A DNA stretch of 41,258 nucleotides from a virus. Positions 23,314 to 31,064 of this stretch are shown piece after piece. The position numbers and the translations under genes were made by a program. Where the stretch lies: the IMG/VR virus record IMGVR_UViG_3300023174_004058, positions 1 to 41,258 of that record, one strand, 5' to 3'. The notes beneath the pieces were generated by a model that worked only from the letters and a program-made list of their open reading frames with translations, was not told the origin of the DNA and searched no databases. Numbering within the stretch: the stretch's first letter is position 1; the number at the start of each line of letters is the position of its first letter.

Positions 23314-24413
23314 GCCAAGCACAATACAACCTAGCCACCAAAACAGATTACTTACATCGCAAGATGTTCTTGGACCCAGCAGGTCCTGTAACAATTCAAC
23401 GCTTTGAAGAAGTCAAGTACAACAAACTTGTGAAATTTGAACAAGAGGCACGTGGCTTCTTTTGGATTCCAGAAGAAGTGTCTTTGACCAAAGATGCCAA
23501 TGACTTCAAAGAAGCGTCAGACACTGTGCGGCACATTTTCACATCGAACTTGTTGCGTCAAACAGCCTTGGATAGTTTGCAAGGTCGTGGACCAGCACAG
23601 GTGTTTACTCCTGTGGTGGGCATACCTGAACTGGAAGCACTAATGTACAACTGGAGTTTCTTTGAAACCAACATCCACAGTCGTTCATACAGTCACATCA
23701 TTCGCAACATCTACAATGTGCCCAAGGATGTGTTCAACACTATTCATGACACACAAGAAATCATTGACATGGCATCAAGTGTGGGCCGCTACTATGATGA
23801 CTTGCATAACATGAATTGCAAGAAAGAATTGGGATTTGAATTGGTTTCTGATCATGCTCATATCAAATCAATTTGGTTGGCACTCAACGCCAGTTATGCT
23901 CTTGAAGCATTCCGCTTCATGGTTAGCTTTGCTACAAGTTTAGCCATGGTAGAGAACCGCATCTTTATTGGCAACGGCAACATCATTAGTTTGATCCTGC
24001 AAGACGAAATCCTGCACCGGGACTGGACTGCTTGGATGATCAATCAAGTTGTGAAAGAAGATCCGCGATTTGCTGCCGCCAAGCAGGAATGTGAAGCAGA
24101 AGTATACCAGTTGTATCTGGATGTGATCCGTGAAGAAAAGGCCTGGGCCGACTACCTGTTCCAGAAAGGTCCTGTGATTGGACTCAATGCCAACATTCTC
24201 AAAGACTTTGTGGACTACACAGCAGTGGGCGCACTCAAAGAAATTGGCATCAAGTATCTGGAGCCTGCACCGCGTAGCACCCCCATTCCTTGGTTCATGA
24301 AGCATGTGGACACATCAAAGAAACAAACTGCACTGCAAGAGAATGAATCAACTAACTATGTTATCGGCGTCATGAGCGACAGCCTTGACTACGATGAATT
24401 ACCTGAACTATAA
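23310..24413 (+). CDS. nrdB: Ribonucleoside-diphosphate reductase, class Ia beta subunit
   Basis: NrdB carries the di-iron/tyrosyl radical used by NrdA. The first iron-binding helix shows E119-x3-H123 followed by the radical site Tyr127 in H-S-R-S-Y-S-H-I-I-R; the second shows D-E-I-L-H-R-D with Glu and His ligands. The length of 367 residues matches the family (E. coli 376). It overlaps the methyltransferase-like gene by four bases and is followed, ten bases on, by a small unknown gene and then glutaredoxin. The C-terminal tail Y-D-E-L-P-E-L is the type that docks into NrdA. Confidence 0.97.
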   Translation: MSQAQYNLATKTDYLHRKMFLDPAGPVTIQRFEEVKYNKLVKFEQEARGFFWIPEEVSLTKDANDFKEASDTVRHIFTSNLLRQTALDSLQGRGPAQVFTPVVGIPELEALMYNWSFFETNIHSRSYSHIIRNIYNVPKDVFNTIHDTQEIIDMASSVGRYYDDLHNMNCKKELGFELVSDHAHIKSIWLALNASYALEAFRFMVSFATSLAMVENRIFIGNGNIISLILQDEILHRDWTAWMINQVVKEDPRFAAAKQECEAEVYQLYLDVIREEKAWADYLFQKGPVIGLNANILKDFVDYTAVGALKEIGIKYLEPAPRSTPIPWFMKHVDTSKKQTALQENESTNYVIGVMSDSLDYDELPEL

Positions 24414-24423
24414 AAGGAAAAAT

Positions 24424-24651
24424 ATGTACAAACCCAATCCTGCAATAAGAGAATCTGAAGACTTTCAGAATATTCGCAACGTGATGAGCAAGTTTGAAAA
24501 GATTCAAGAAAAGAATCGCTGCCTTAGAGTGCAATTTTTAGACTGGTTGTCAGTTAAAATGCATTCATGGGCAGATGGTGTCAAAGCCATGTCAGATCGC
24601 ATTGATTCACCATGCATTATCAAAGTAGAACCCAAAAGGAAAACAAAATGA
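24424..24651 (+). CDS. Small basic hypothetical protein, 75 aa
   Basis: This helical, Lys/Arg-rich protein lies between nrdB and glutaredoxin and is not recognised. ATG 24424 is chosen because AAAAGGAAA sits just upstream; the frame is open back to 24385 within nrdB. It overlaps the glutaredoxin start by four bases (ATGA). Its conserved place in a nucleotide-reduction operon hints at a link with reductase activity, but no motif shows it. Confidence 0.6.
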   Translation: MYKPNPAIRESEDFQNIRNVMSKFEKIQEKNRCLRVQFLDWLSVKMHSWADGVKAMSDRIDSPCIIKVEPKRKTK

Positions 24652-24869
24652 AAGCAATTGTCTGGTCGAAAGACCAATGCGCCTTCTGCGAACAGGCCAA
24701 GGGCCTGTTGGAAAGTCGAGGCATAGAATATGAAGTCCGCAACATCAGTCACGATTGGACTCGCGAACAATTATTAGAAGCAGTGCCAACTGCCAGATCA
24801 GTGCCGCAAATCTTTTTGGATGAAGAGTATGTGGGCGGATTCCAAGAACTACGCCAAAGGTTGCTGTAA
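24648..24869 (+). CDS. Glutaredoxin
   Basis: This 73-residue protein has the dithiol active site C11-A-F-C14, the cis-proline segment S-V-P-Q-I-F, and the glutathione-binding G-G-F near the end, so it is a full, minimal glutaredoxin. It would re-reduce the C-terminal cysteines of NrdA, which fits its place in the nrd operon. The start at 24648 is set by AAAGGAAAA upstream and the ATGA overlap; the frame is open to 24612. Its last base is the first base of the next gene's ATG. Confidence 0.93.
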   Translation: MKAIVWSKDQCAFCEQAKGLLESRGIEYEVRNISHDWTREQLLEAVPTARSVPQIFLDEEYVGGFQELRQRLL

Positions 24870-25471
24870 TGCCACAATTCTCATCTGACTGGTTCAGCAA
24901 TGCACTGGTCAACTTTGATTACATCACCAACTACTTACAAAAACAAAAAACAGTTGACAGCATATTAGAAATAGGCAGCCACGAAGGCCGCAGTACCTGC
25001 TGGATGTTGGAGAACATGTTAGCAGACACAGGTACCATTACCTGCATTGACCCATTTGCTGACCGCGTGGTAACAGCATTCAGTAGTGACTCCATCCCCG
25101 AAGACCGCAGTATAGAACAACGTTTCAGATCCAACACTGCTGAAGTCAAGAAGCCTGGCCAAACACTAGAAGTGCTGGCCAACATGAGTTTCCCTGCATT
25201 GGCACAACTGATTGTGGATCAAAGACAATATGATTTTATCTATGTGGATGGCAGTCACAACGCAGATGATGCCTTGGCAGATGCTGTGATGTGCTTTGGA
25301 TTGTTGCGCCCCGGCGGTGTCATGCTGTTTGATGACTACTTGTGGGAAGATAATCAGCACTATTTGGGTCGTTGCAAACAAAGCATAGATGCCTTTGTGA
25401 ACATGTTTTATCACAGGCTCAAGTTAGGACTGGTAAATTATCAGTTGGCAATAGTTAAAAAGGAAATATAA
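24869..25471 (+). CDS. Class I SAM-dependent methyltransferase (Methyltransf_24-like)
   Basis: Motif I reads I-L-E-I-G-S-H-E-G-R-S-T, the form found in the Methyltransf_24 family. Strand 2 ends in C-I-D-P-F, and motif IV is F-I-Y-V-D-G-S-H-N-A-D-D-A-L-A-D, followed by L-R-P-G-G-V-M-L-F-D-D-Y. Such enzymes methylate sugars or small molecules; the target here is unknown. It shares single-base overlaps (TAATG, then A/ATG) with the glutaredoxin and the next gene, so it lies in the same translation chain. Confidence 0.85.
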   Translation: MPQFSSDWFSNALVNFDYITNYLQKQKTVDSILEIGSHEGRSTCWMLENMLADTGTITCIDPFADRVVTAFSSDSIPEDRSIEQRFRSNTAEVKKPGQTLEVLANMSFPALAQLIVDQRQYDFIYVDGSHNADDALADAVMCFGLLRPGGVMLFDDYLWEDNQHYLGRCKQSIDAFVNMFYHRLKLGLVNYQLAIVKKEI

Positions 25472-25767
25472 TGATTGAAGTAGGAAAAACATACACCATG
25501 CGCATGTGTTACGGTGAAGAAATTGTGGCAAAAATTGTCAGCATTGGCGCGGCCACTTACACCATCAGCAAGCCTGTGGCAGTGGTGCCAGGACAGCAAG
25601 GCATACAACTGATGAACAGTTTGTTCACTGCAGATCCTGAGTCAGATGTCACGGTAAATATATCTAGCGTGGCCATGATCGCCCCTGTGCGTGAAGACGT
25701 CGGGGACAGTTATTTGGAAGCCACAACAGGTATCAAACCTGTGCGTAGTAAAATTTTAATGGGATAA
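25471..25767 (+). CDS. Small beta-rich protein, possibly Sm-like, 98 aa
   Basis: The N-terminal 70 residues have the strand pattern of an Sm/LSm-type barrel: V-G-K-T-Y-T-M-R-M-C-Y-G-E-E-I-V-A-K-I-V, then an I-S-K-P strand, then V-T-V-N-I-S-S-V-A-M-I-A-P-V. I recall similar small proteins of marine T4-like phages with this fold, but the match is by pattern only and RNA binding is not shown. It begins one base after the methyltransferase and ends two bases before the PAAR gene. Confidence 0.6.
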   Translation: MIEVGKTYTMRMCYGEEIVAKIVSIGAATYTISKPVAVVPGQQGIQLMNSLFTADPESDVTVNISSVAMIAPVREDVGDSYLEATTGIKPVRSKILMG

Positions 25768-25768
25768 T

Positions 25769-26053
25769 ATGCCAGCAGTGCAACGACGAGGAGATCCAAA
25801 CTCATCAGGTGGTGTCAACTCCGCAGGTGTGGCTTCTGTGCGAGTAAATGGTCGTCCCATTGTTGTGCCTGGCATTTCAGTGTCACCACATCCCTGTTGT
25901 GGACAAAACGGCTGTGGCATCCATTGTTCAGCAGTGACTTCGGGTGGGTCAGGCACAGTACGTGTGGGAGGGAAACCTGTCATACGTGACGGCGACGCTG
26001 ACACCTGCGGACATCCTAGGGTAGCTGGCAGTCCCACGGTGAGGGCAGCATAA
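25769..26053 (+). CDS. PAAR-domain spike-tip protein
   Basis: PAAR proteins cap the central tail spike and sharpen it for membrane puncture. The chain is Gly/Pro/Val-rich with repeated short beta hairpins: G-V-N-S-A-G-V-A-S-V-R-V-N-G-R-P, then V-S-P-H-P-C-C-G, then a second set, G-G-S-G-T-V-R-V-G-G-K-P-V-I-R-D-G-D. The His and Cys residues (H41, C43, C44, C49, H52, C53, C80, H82) are of the type that bind the zinc or iron ion at the tip. It is followed without a gap by two large structural proteins, fitting a baseplate hub cluster. Confidence 0.9.
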   Translation: MPAVQRRGDPNSSGGVNSAGVASVRVNGRPIVVPGISVSPHPCCGQNGCGIHCSAVTSGGSGTVRVGGKPVIRDGDADTCGHPRVAGSPTVRAA

Positions 26054-27207
26054 TGGCAGAATCTGTAGCAACACCACTGCAACTCACAGCAGGTGTGGGC
26101 TTTTACGCAGGCAATGCCATTGCGGCCAACACCAACTTGTCCAACAACATTGCCAGTTACAATGCCCTGGCACCCATTGCCAATTTGTTGTACACTATCA
26201 ATGCGGCTGTGAGCAATGTGAGTTTGAACATCAGTGACAATACCATAGCCAATCTCAAAACATTGGGCGCCAATGTGTCAGGCAACTATTGTCCTGCCTT
26301 GGGAGACTCAGTGCCCAGCAACATAGCATGGACTGTGGGCAACACTGGATACACCGGTACCATTGCCAGCAGTGCCAGCACATATCTAGGTTCGGGCGAT
26401 TTTGGAAAATTTGCACAGGCATTTGGAGCCGCGCAAGGTTATCTGACTCTGACCAACGGAATCATTCTCAGTGCAGTCAATGCCAACAGCACTGATTATC
26501 TTGGTCCAACATTTGAAAACATGACAGATTTAATCACTGGAGGTCTCACACTGGTTAATCCAGCATTGGCCTCGTTTGGTGCTGATTTGGCATTGGATGG
26601 TGATTTGTTTGCATTGGACAATATTGAACAATTTGGAACTCCAGCGGCGTTGTTACAGCAACTGGCAATCAAAGGCAACATGTTGAATGGTACCACACCA
26701 TGTGTGACCACGGCACTAAAAGCTCAAGGTCTAACCGATGGGGCCATTGCGGCCTTGGTCAACAACGATGTTCAGAGTTTGTACAACCCCAATGGGTTGA
26801 CTCCAAACCAATTTGATACTTTGCAAAAAGCCGCTTATCCTGCATTGACTAATGTCACTGGTGATTGTTTGCAAAATGTATTGGATATCTTGGATTGCAC
26901 CTTGCCCAACATTGAGACCATGGCTGACTTGTTGGATCCTGTAAAAATATTTCCCACCAGTTATGCCAGTTTGACCTTGCCCACACCTGACGGGCCTGTG
27001 CTGATCTACGATGTGGATGGCAACGTCAACAGCGCAGTTGAACCCATATTGAACTCAGGCTCATTGACTCCAGTGGGTTGTGACCAGTTGGCAAAAATCA
27101 TACCTGCGGCCAATGCTGCGGCCAATCGCGCACTGCAACTTGCATTCCAACAGGTCAAGGGTATTTCGAATACCACAGTACCAAAATTAGCGGCCATACT
27201 ACAATGA
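26053..27207 (+). CDS. Putative baseplate or virion structural protein, 384 aa
   Basis: The protein is rich in Ala, Asn, Thr and Leu with almost no charge clusters, like many phage virion proteins. It starts on the last base of the PAAR stop codon and overlaps the next gene by ATGA. No signal peptide, membrane helix or enzyme motif is visible. Position next to the spike tip suggests a baseplate component. I cannot assign it to a named T4 protein. Confidence 0.65.
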   Translation: MAESVATPLQLTAGVGFYAGNAIAANTNLSNNIASYNALAPIANLLYTINAAVSNVSLNISDNTIANLKTLGANVSGNYCPALGDSVPSNIAWTVGNTGYTGTIASSASTYLGSGDFGKFAQAFGAAQGYLTLTNGIILSAVNANSTDYLGPTFENMTDLITGGLTLVNPALASFGADLALDGDLFALDNIEQFGTPAALLQQLAIKGNMLNGTTPCVTTALKAQGLTDGAIAALVNNDVQSLYNPNGLTPNQFDTLQKAAYPALTNVTGDCLQNVLDILDCTLPNIETMADLLDPVKIFPTSYASLTLPTPDGPVLIYDVDGNVNSAVEPILNSGSLTPVGCDQLAKIIPAANAAANRALQLAFQQVKGISNTTVPKLAAILQ

Positions 27208-28058
27208 GCACCATAACACAAACCGCGGCAGCGTCAAAAACAGCACAGGAAAAAGTAACCACACTCAATGGATTACCATTGGCGGCCAACACTCCCACAC
27301 CTATACCTGCTGAGGTGGCCACATATTATCAGAACACCTTGGCCAAAGGCTCCGGACCCAGTGGCACATACTTGACCACAGACTTTTTTGGATCAGCTGC
27401 TGGCATCCCTTACAACGATTATTTGACTTCTGTGACTTCCACCATCTCAGCACAACTCACAGCCGGCACATTGACCACACTCAATCTCATTTATTCTTAC
27501 ATGAAGACTCTGGTGAGTACTGCCACCTACGGTGTGCCACCCACAATTACTCTTCCTGCTCCTTACAACACGCCAACCTATGCCACATATGATGCGGCAT
27601 TGGCTAGATTGATCACTGAGGCCAACAAGGCCATTGGCACAGCCATCACTGCCATGGGCACTGCAACCACCACCTTGAACACTGCCTGGACTGCAATGGT
27701 ACAACACAGTGCCAACGAAAGCATCTTTCAAACTCAAGCCAGCATTGACTATGCCACACTCACTGCCGGCGCACAGTTGCCTATCACTTCTTTCATTCCT
27801 GCCTTGGCCGGTTACGGACAAGATCGGCAAGTGGGCATGGCGTTTGATTTCTTGAGTAGTATTGCTGATACCTCCAATCAGTATGGTCAAGCCATGGTGG
27901 CTGCCTTGATCGAAGGTGGTAACAAAGCAGGACTCGAATCTGCTGGAATAACTCCAGACACAGCGGTGCCCAGCCAACCCAATGCAGTGCCACCCTTGGT
28001 GTCAACCAGTCAATACGGGTACACAGTGGCCCAAGCCCGGGCAGACGTGCAAACCTAA
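27204..28058 (+). CDS. Putative baseplate or virion structural protein, 284 aa
   Basis: This Thr/Ala-rich protein has a composition like its upstream neighbour and shares ATGA with it. Long stretches are predicted helical by composition (e.g. A-L-A-R-L-I-T-E-A-N-K-A-I-G-T-A-I-T-A-M-G), with a Pro-rich tail. It is the last gene of the PAAR cluster; the next bases hold an operator-like palindrome and a sigma70 promoter. The role is unknown beyond likely virion or assembly function. Confidence 0.62.
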   Translation: MSTITQTAAASKTAQEKVTTLNGLPLAANTPTPIPAEVATYYQNTLAKGSGPSGTYLTTDFFGSAAGIPYNDYLTSVTSTISAQLTAGTLTTLNLIYSYMKTLVSTATYGVPPTITLPAPYNTPTYATYDAALARLITEANKAIGTAITAMGTATTTLNTAWTAMVQHSANESIFQTQASIDYATLTAGAQLPITSFIPALAGYGQDRQVGMAFDFLSSIADTSNQYGQAMVAALIEGGNKAGLESAGITPDTAVPSQPNAVPPLVSTSQYGYTVAQARADVQT

Positions 28059-28072
28059 AAAGTAGTACTTTT
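28058..28072. promoter_or_regulatory. Palindrome AAAAGTA-G-TACTTTT before a sigma70 promoter
   Basis: A perfect 7-bp inverted repeat around one central base lies just upstream of the -35 box at 28080. It contains AGTACT (28064-28069), which recurs at 28144-28149 and 28163-28168 downstream of the promoter. The gap is too short for an RNA hairpin, so a protein-binding site is more likely. Confidence 0.4.
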
Positions 28073-28079
28073 GTAATAC

Positions 28080-28108
28080 TTGACCAATAATTGCCCAAAT
28101 GCTATAAT
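28080..28108 (+). promoter_or_regulatory. Sigma70 promoter (TTGACC, 17 bp, TATAAT)
   Basis: TTGACC at 28080-28085 and TATAAT at 28103-28108 have a 17-bp spacer, matching 11 of 12 consensus positions. The small membrane-protein gene at 28115 starts only seven bases after the -10 box, so its message from this promoter would be nearly leaderless. Confidence 0.82.
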
Positions 28109-28114
28109 AACAGC

Positions 28115-28258
28115 ATGAACCGGGTCGACCAACTTAAACGCAAAGTACTACGGGCGTACTATAGTACTAAATTCACTGTGGCAGAACTGCTGGTGATTGC
28201 AGTGATCACATTTTGGTTGACCAAAAATTCCGTTTTGTATATAATAGAGTTATTGTAG
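28115..28258 (+). CDS. Small single-pass membrane protein, 47 aa
   Basis: The reading frame encodes a basic N-terminal segment (R-V-D-Q-L-K-R-K-V-L-R) followed by a hydrophobic helix (about 22-35, V-A-E-L-L-V-I-A-V-I-T-F-W-L) and a short hydrophobic end. Positive residues before the helix suggest an inward N-terminus. It lies directly downstream of a strong sigma70 promoter, and the promoter of the next gene is embedded in its 3' half. There is no good ribosome-binding site, and the start is very near the transcription start, so expression is uncertain. It could be a small early membrane-acting protein. Confidence 0.45.
   Translation: MNRVDQLKRKVLRAYYSTKFTVAELLVIAVITFWLTKNSVLYIIELL
28217..28245 (+). 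promoter_or_regulatory. Sigma70 promoter (TTGACC, 17 bp, TATAAT)
   Basis: TTGACC at 28217-28222 and TATAAT at 28240-28245 are separated by 17 bp, again 11 of 12 consensus positions. It drives the gene at 28275, which has an AAAGGAG ribosome-binding site. The promoter lies inside the small upstream reading frame. Confidence 0.82.
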
Positions 28259-28274
28259 TAAAAAAGGAGCCAAG

Positions 28275-28550
28275 ATGTATTACATTGTTTCTAGAGGTAC
28301 TGGACTTATTGTAACAGATGGTCCCATGAAAACCCGTGCATACAAAACGTTCGGTGCCGCACGTGCCACCCGCACTCGTCTTTGCCGCAAAGCAGGCTGG
28401 GGTGTGGACCAACTCAGCATTGTGGACACAAAACACTACAAGCCTAAAATGGTGACCCGTACCAATCTCATGACTGGACAAGAATACCAAGAGGATGTCA
28501 ACACCCCCAACTTTTGTTCACCCGCCAGCGAATCTTTTTGGAGCATGTAA
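28275..28550 (+). CDS. Hypothetical early protein, 91 aa
   Basis: The protein is basic, with M-Y-Y-I-V-S-R-G-T-G at the start and a cluster R-A-T-R-T-R-L-C-R-K near residues 30-40. It has no membrane helix. The AAAGGAG ribosome-binding site and the strong sigma70 promoter upstream support early, high expression. Basic charge and early expression would fit a nucleic-acid-binding or host-takeover protein, but no family is recognised. Confidence 0.65.
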   Translation: MYYIVSRGTGLIVTDGPMKTRAYKTFGAARATRTRLCRKAGWGVDQLSIVDTKHYKPKMVTRTNLMTGQEYQEDVNTPNFCSPASESFWSM

Positions 28551-28552
28551 TC

Positions 28553-28837
28553 ATGGAACAACTCACTCAAATTCAACAAATCAATTCTGCAATCATGTTT
28601 GGCAGTTTTACTGACACCGAACTCAGTAGCATACTCAGTGCTGTGCAGTATGCCAAGGCCCAACTTCGCAAAGAAAAAATTCGTAGTTTCACCAAAGGTG
28701 ACACAGTGAAGTTTCACAGCACCAAACGTGGTGTCACTGTGACAGGTACTGTGACCAAGGTTGCTATCAAGTATGTCACAGTCAAGGACGGTGTCGTGTT
28801 GTGGCGTGTGCCAGCCAACATGTTGGAGGCAGCATAA
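28553..28837 (+). CDS. Conserved phage protein with SH3/KOW-like C-terminal half, 94 aa
   Basis: The N-terminal half is helical (Q-L-T-Q-I-Q-Q-I-N-S-A-I-M-F-G, then L-S-S-I-L-S-A-V-Q-Y-A-K-A-Q-L). The second half has the pattern of a small beta-barrel: F-T-K-G-D-T-V-K-F-H-S-T-K-R-G, then V-T-G-T-V-T-K-V, then a final V-L-W-R-V-P strand. I recall related unknown proteins in T4-like cyanophages. ATG 28553 is two bases after the previous stop; the upstream in-frame ATG 28514 lies inside the previous gene. It ends with TAATG shared with the next small gene. Confidence 0.7.
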   Translation: MEQLTQIQQINSAIMFGSFTDTELSSILSAVQYAKAQLRKEKIRSFTKGDTVKFHSTKRGVTVTGTVTKVAIKYVTVKDGVVLWRVPANMLEAA

Positions 28838-28974
28838 TGAAAGTGATTTACAATGCTGTGTTGGGTGGCTGGTATATTGTGCGTGGCGCACATCAAACAC
28901 CAATCTCGGGTAGATTTGACAGCCGGAAGTCTGCCTTGGCACACTTGCGCAGACGCAATCCTTTACATTTTTAA
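28837..28974 (+). CDS. Small basic protein, DUF2188-like, 45 aa
   Basis: The 45-residue frame begins on the last base of the previous stop codon. It reads as one beta-beta-alpha unit: a strand ending G-G-W-Y-I-V-R-G, a turn, then F-D-S-R-K-S-A-L-A-H-L-R-R-R. This resembles short DUF2188-type phage proteins. It ends nine bases before the next gene, so it fills an otherwise empty slot in a tightly packed operon. No ribosome-binding site is needed given the TAATG overlap. Confidence 0.6.
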   Translation: MKVIYNAVLGGWYIVRGAHQTPISGRFDSRKSALAHLRRRNPLHF

Positions 28975-28983
28975 GAGGTAAAC

Positions 28984-29409
28984 ATGGGACTTGATATGTA
29001 CGCATACGTGGCTGCCCGAGCAGGCCAGCAAGCAGAATTTTACGAAGGCTCAGAGTGGGATCCAGATCATAAAGAGCACCGCAACCCCAACGTCAACAAG
29101 CCAAGAGACATTGCATACTGGCGCAAACATCCCAACCTGCATGGCTGGATGGCACAACGGTGGCTCGAGCGTGAAGGCAATGAACTGCGTGAAACAGACA
29201 ACTTCAACGGCATTGAATTCGAGCTCACTGCTGAGGATTTGGATGACCTGGAGTATGTGGTAAAAAAACGTCGACTGCCTGCCACATCAGGATTTTTCTT
29301 TGGCGACAATGCAGACCAGCACTACTACAACGAAGACTTGAAGTTCATCCAGGCAGCCCGTGCAGAAATGTTCTTGGGTTTGAAAGTATTCTATAACTCA
29401 TCATGGTAG
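28984..29409 (+). CDS. Conserved phage hypothetical protein (MGLDMYAY family), 141 aa
   Basis: The protein starts M-G-L-D-M-Y-A-Y, a start shared, from memory, by a family of uncharacterised phage and bacterial proteins. It is rich in Trp, His and acidic residues (W-R-K-H-P-N-L-H-G-W-M near residue 45, an acidic stretch near 80-90). No catalytic motif is evident. AAGAGG lies seven bases upstream of the ATG. Its function is unknown. Confidence 0.75.
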   Translation: MGLDMYAYVAARAGQQAEFYEGSEWDPDHKEHRNPNVNKPRDIAYWRKHPNLHGWMAQRWLEREGNELRETDNFNGIEFELTAEDLDDLEYVVKKRRLPATSGFFFGDNADQHYYNEDLKFIQAARAEMFLGLKVFYNSSW

Positions 29410-29412
29410 CCC

Positions 29413-29420
29413 TGTAAATA
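29413..29420 (+). promoter_or_regulatory. Weak late-promoter-like TGTAAATA before DNA ligase
   Basis: TGTAAATA sits one base before the ATG at 29422. It resembles the late elements elsewhere but is too close to the start codon to be convincing for this gene. Confidence 0.2.
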
Positions 29421-29421
29421 T

Positions 29422-30795
29422 ATGAATGACATTGACTTTGCACACACTCAATTCAACGGTATCACTGTGGCAGCTGATTGGATAAGGGACCTTGAAAGTT
29501 CCGACAGTCGCTTGCACAAAGAGCGAGTGATTGAAAAAGCCTTGATGGCCTCAAAATTGGGCAGTGCCAACGCACAGTGTTTTTTGTTCAATTGCTATCA
29601 AGCATACAATCCTTTCTATACATTCCACGTGAAACAGGTGCCTGAGAGTTCGGGCATTGAACATGCAGAAAATCCTTGGCCTGTGTTCTGGGGTCTGCTG
29701 GAAAGCCTCCGCACACGATCAATCACCGGTCATCGTGCCAGAGATGCTATCTTGGAAACAATGAAACGCTTTGATAGTTTGGAATGGAACAATCTCTGCA
29801 GGCGTGTAATCACCAAAGATCTGCGATGCGGCATTAGTGAAAAAACCTTGAACAAAGTTCTGGGTCGGACGGAATGGCGGATTCCTGTGTTCTCATGCCA
29901 ACTGGCACAAGACTCAACCGATCAGCCCAAGAAGTTAAAAGGCATCAAACGCTTAGAATGCAAACTGGATGGTGTGCGTGTGTTGGCAGTAGTGCAAGGC
30001 ACCAGCGTCACACTGTACAGTCGCAATGGCAAAGAGTTTGAAAACTTTCCGCAGATCGCTCAAGCCATAGAAGACAATCGCAAGGCATTTTTTAATATTC
30101 CACATGGCGGTCGTTTTGTATTGGACGGTGAGATTGTGGGCGAAAGTTTCCAGAAGTTGATGAAACAAGCACACCGCAAATCGGATGCTGTTACAGACGG
30201 CATGGTATATCATGTGTTTGACATCATACCGTTTGACAGTTTCTTAGAAGGTCATTACAACGCACAACAATACAAACGCATTGAGATGTTGGAACGTTTG
30301 CGTCCCTTGTTGCCCGCAGACGGTCCCATCCAAATCATGAACGGTTTGGAAGTGGACCTGGACACAGCCGAAGGGCATGACATCATGCAACGCTATGCCG
30401 AAGCTGCCGTGGAAGGTGGCTTTGAAGGCATTATGATCAAGAGCATGGACGCCCCGTACTTGTGCAAACGCACCGATTCATGGATGAAATGGAAGCCCAC
30501 AATCACAGTTGACCTCAACATTGTGGGCTTTGAAGAAGGCACAGGTCGCAATCTAGGTCGAGTGGGTGCTATAATCTGTGAAGGAGACGACAATGGAAGA
30601 CACATACGAGTTAATGTTGGCAGTGGCTTGTCTGATAGCGATCGTGATGAGTATTGGCTCAGCCGGGCAAGCCTGGTTGGCCACTTGGTGGAAGTGCAAG
30701 CTGACGCAGTTACGCAAAACCAAGACGGATCATACAGTTTGAGATTCCCAAGATTCTTGCGTTTCAGAGATTTTGATGCAGGCGAAAAAGTATGA
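29422..30795 (+). CDS. ATP-dependent DNA ligase, T4 gp30-like
   Basis: The enzyme seals nicks between Okazaki fragments and during recombination. At 457 residues it is close to T4 DNA ligase (487). The ligase motifs appear in order: motif I C-K181-L-D-G-V-R (K181 is adenylated), the nearby L-Y-S-R-N-G-K-E-F, motif III F-V-L-D-G-E-I-V, motif IV E-G-I-M-I-K-S, and motif V W-M-K-W-K-P. An N-terminal helical domain and a C-terminal OB-fold segment flank the core. It shares ATGA with the next gene. Confidence 0.95.
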   Translation: MNDIDFAHTQFNGITVAADWIRDLESSDSRLHKERVIEKALMASKLGSANAQCFLFNCYQAYNPFYTFHVKQVPESSGIEHAENPWPVFWGLLESLRTRSITGHRARDAILETMKRFDSLEWNNLCRRVITKDLRCGISEKTLNKVLGRTEWRIPVFSCQLAQDSTDQPKKLKGIKRLECKLDGVRVLAVVQGTSVTLYSRNGKEFENFPQIAQAIEDNRKAFFNIPHGGRFVLDGEIVGESFQKLMKQAHRKSDAVTDGMVYHVFDIIPFDSFLEGHYNAQQYKRIEMLERLRPLLPADGPIQIMNGLEVDLDTAEGHDIMQRYAEAAVEGGFEGIMIKSMDAPYLCKRTDSWMKWKPTITVDLNIVGFEEGTGRNLGRVGAIICEGDDNGRHIRVNVGSGLSDSDRDEYWLSRASLVGHLVEVQADAVTQNQDGSYSLRFPRFLRFRDFDAGEKV

Positions 30796-31064
30796 TTCAT
30801 ATTAGTTTTGGATTAAGCAATCCTTGGGGCCGGCCCTTTGACAATCTGTGGAATCGTTCTGGTTTAATTACCAATCACATGGCCTGGGAAGCAGAACTAC
30901 TGCAAACACGCTCACTGATTGGAGTTGAGTTCAGCTACACCCGACGCCAAAGCCATGCTGGGCTTACATTAGAACTGGCATTGTTGGGTCGTAGTTTGTC
31001 CTTTATGATCTACGACACACGCCACTGGAATCAAGAAACCAACACATGGGAAGTACATCTATGA
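30792..31064 (+). CDS. Conserved phage hypothetical protein, 90 aa
   Basis: Begins M-I-H-I-S-F-G-L-S-N-P-W-G and has F-S-Y-T-R-R-Q-S-H-A-G-L-T-L-E-L-A-L-L-G in the middle and Y-D-T-R-H-W-N near the end. I recall this pattern as a widespread unknown protein of T4-like cyanophages and related marine phages. Hydrophobic strands alternate with Arg and Trp; no membrane helix is clear. It overlaps ligase before it and a small membrane gene after it by ATGA each. Confidence 0.75.
   Translation: MIHISFGLSNPWGRPFDNLWNRSGLITNHMAWEAELLQTRSLIGVEFSYTRRQSHAGLTLELALLGRSLSFMIYDTRHWNQETNTWEVHL

Noticed and set aside
27447-27977. A 176-residue minus-strand open frame
   Set aside because: It is antisense to the 284-residue structural protein and has no start signals.
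28436-29005. A 189-residue minus-strand open frame
   Set aside because: It crosses three well-spaced plus-strand genes that have good starts and overlaps, so it is a shadow.
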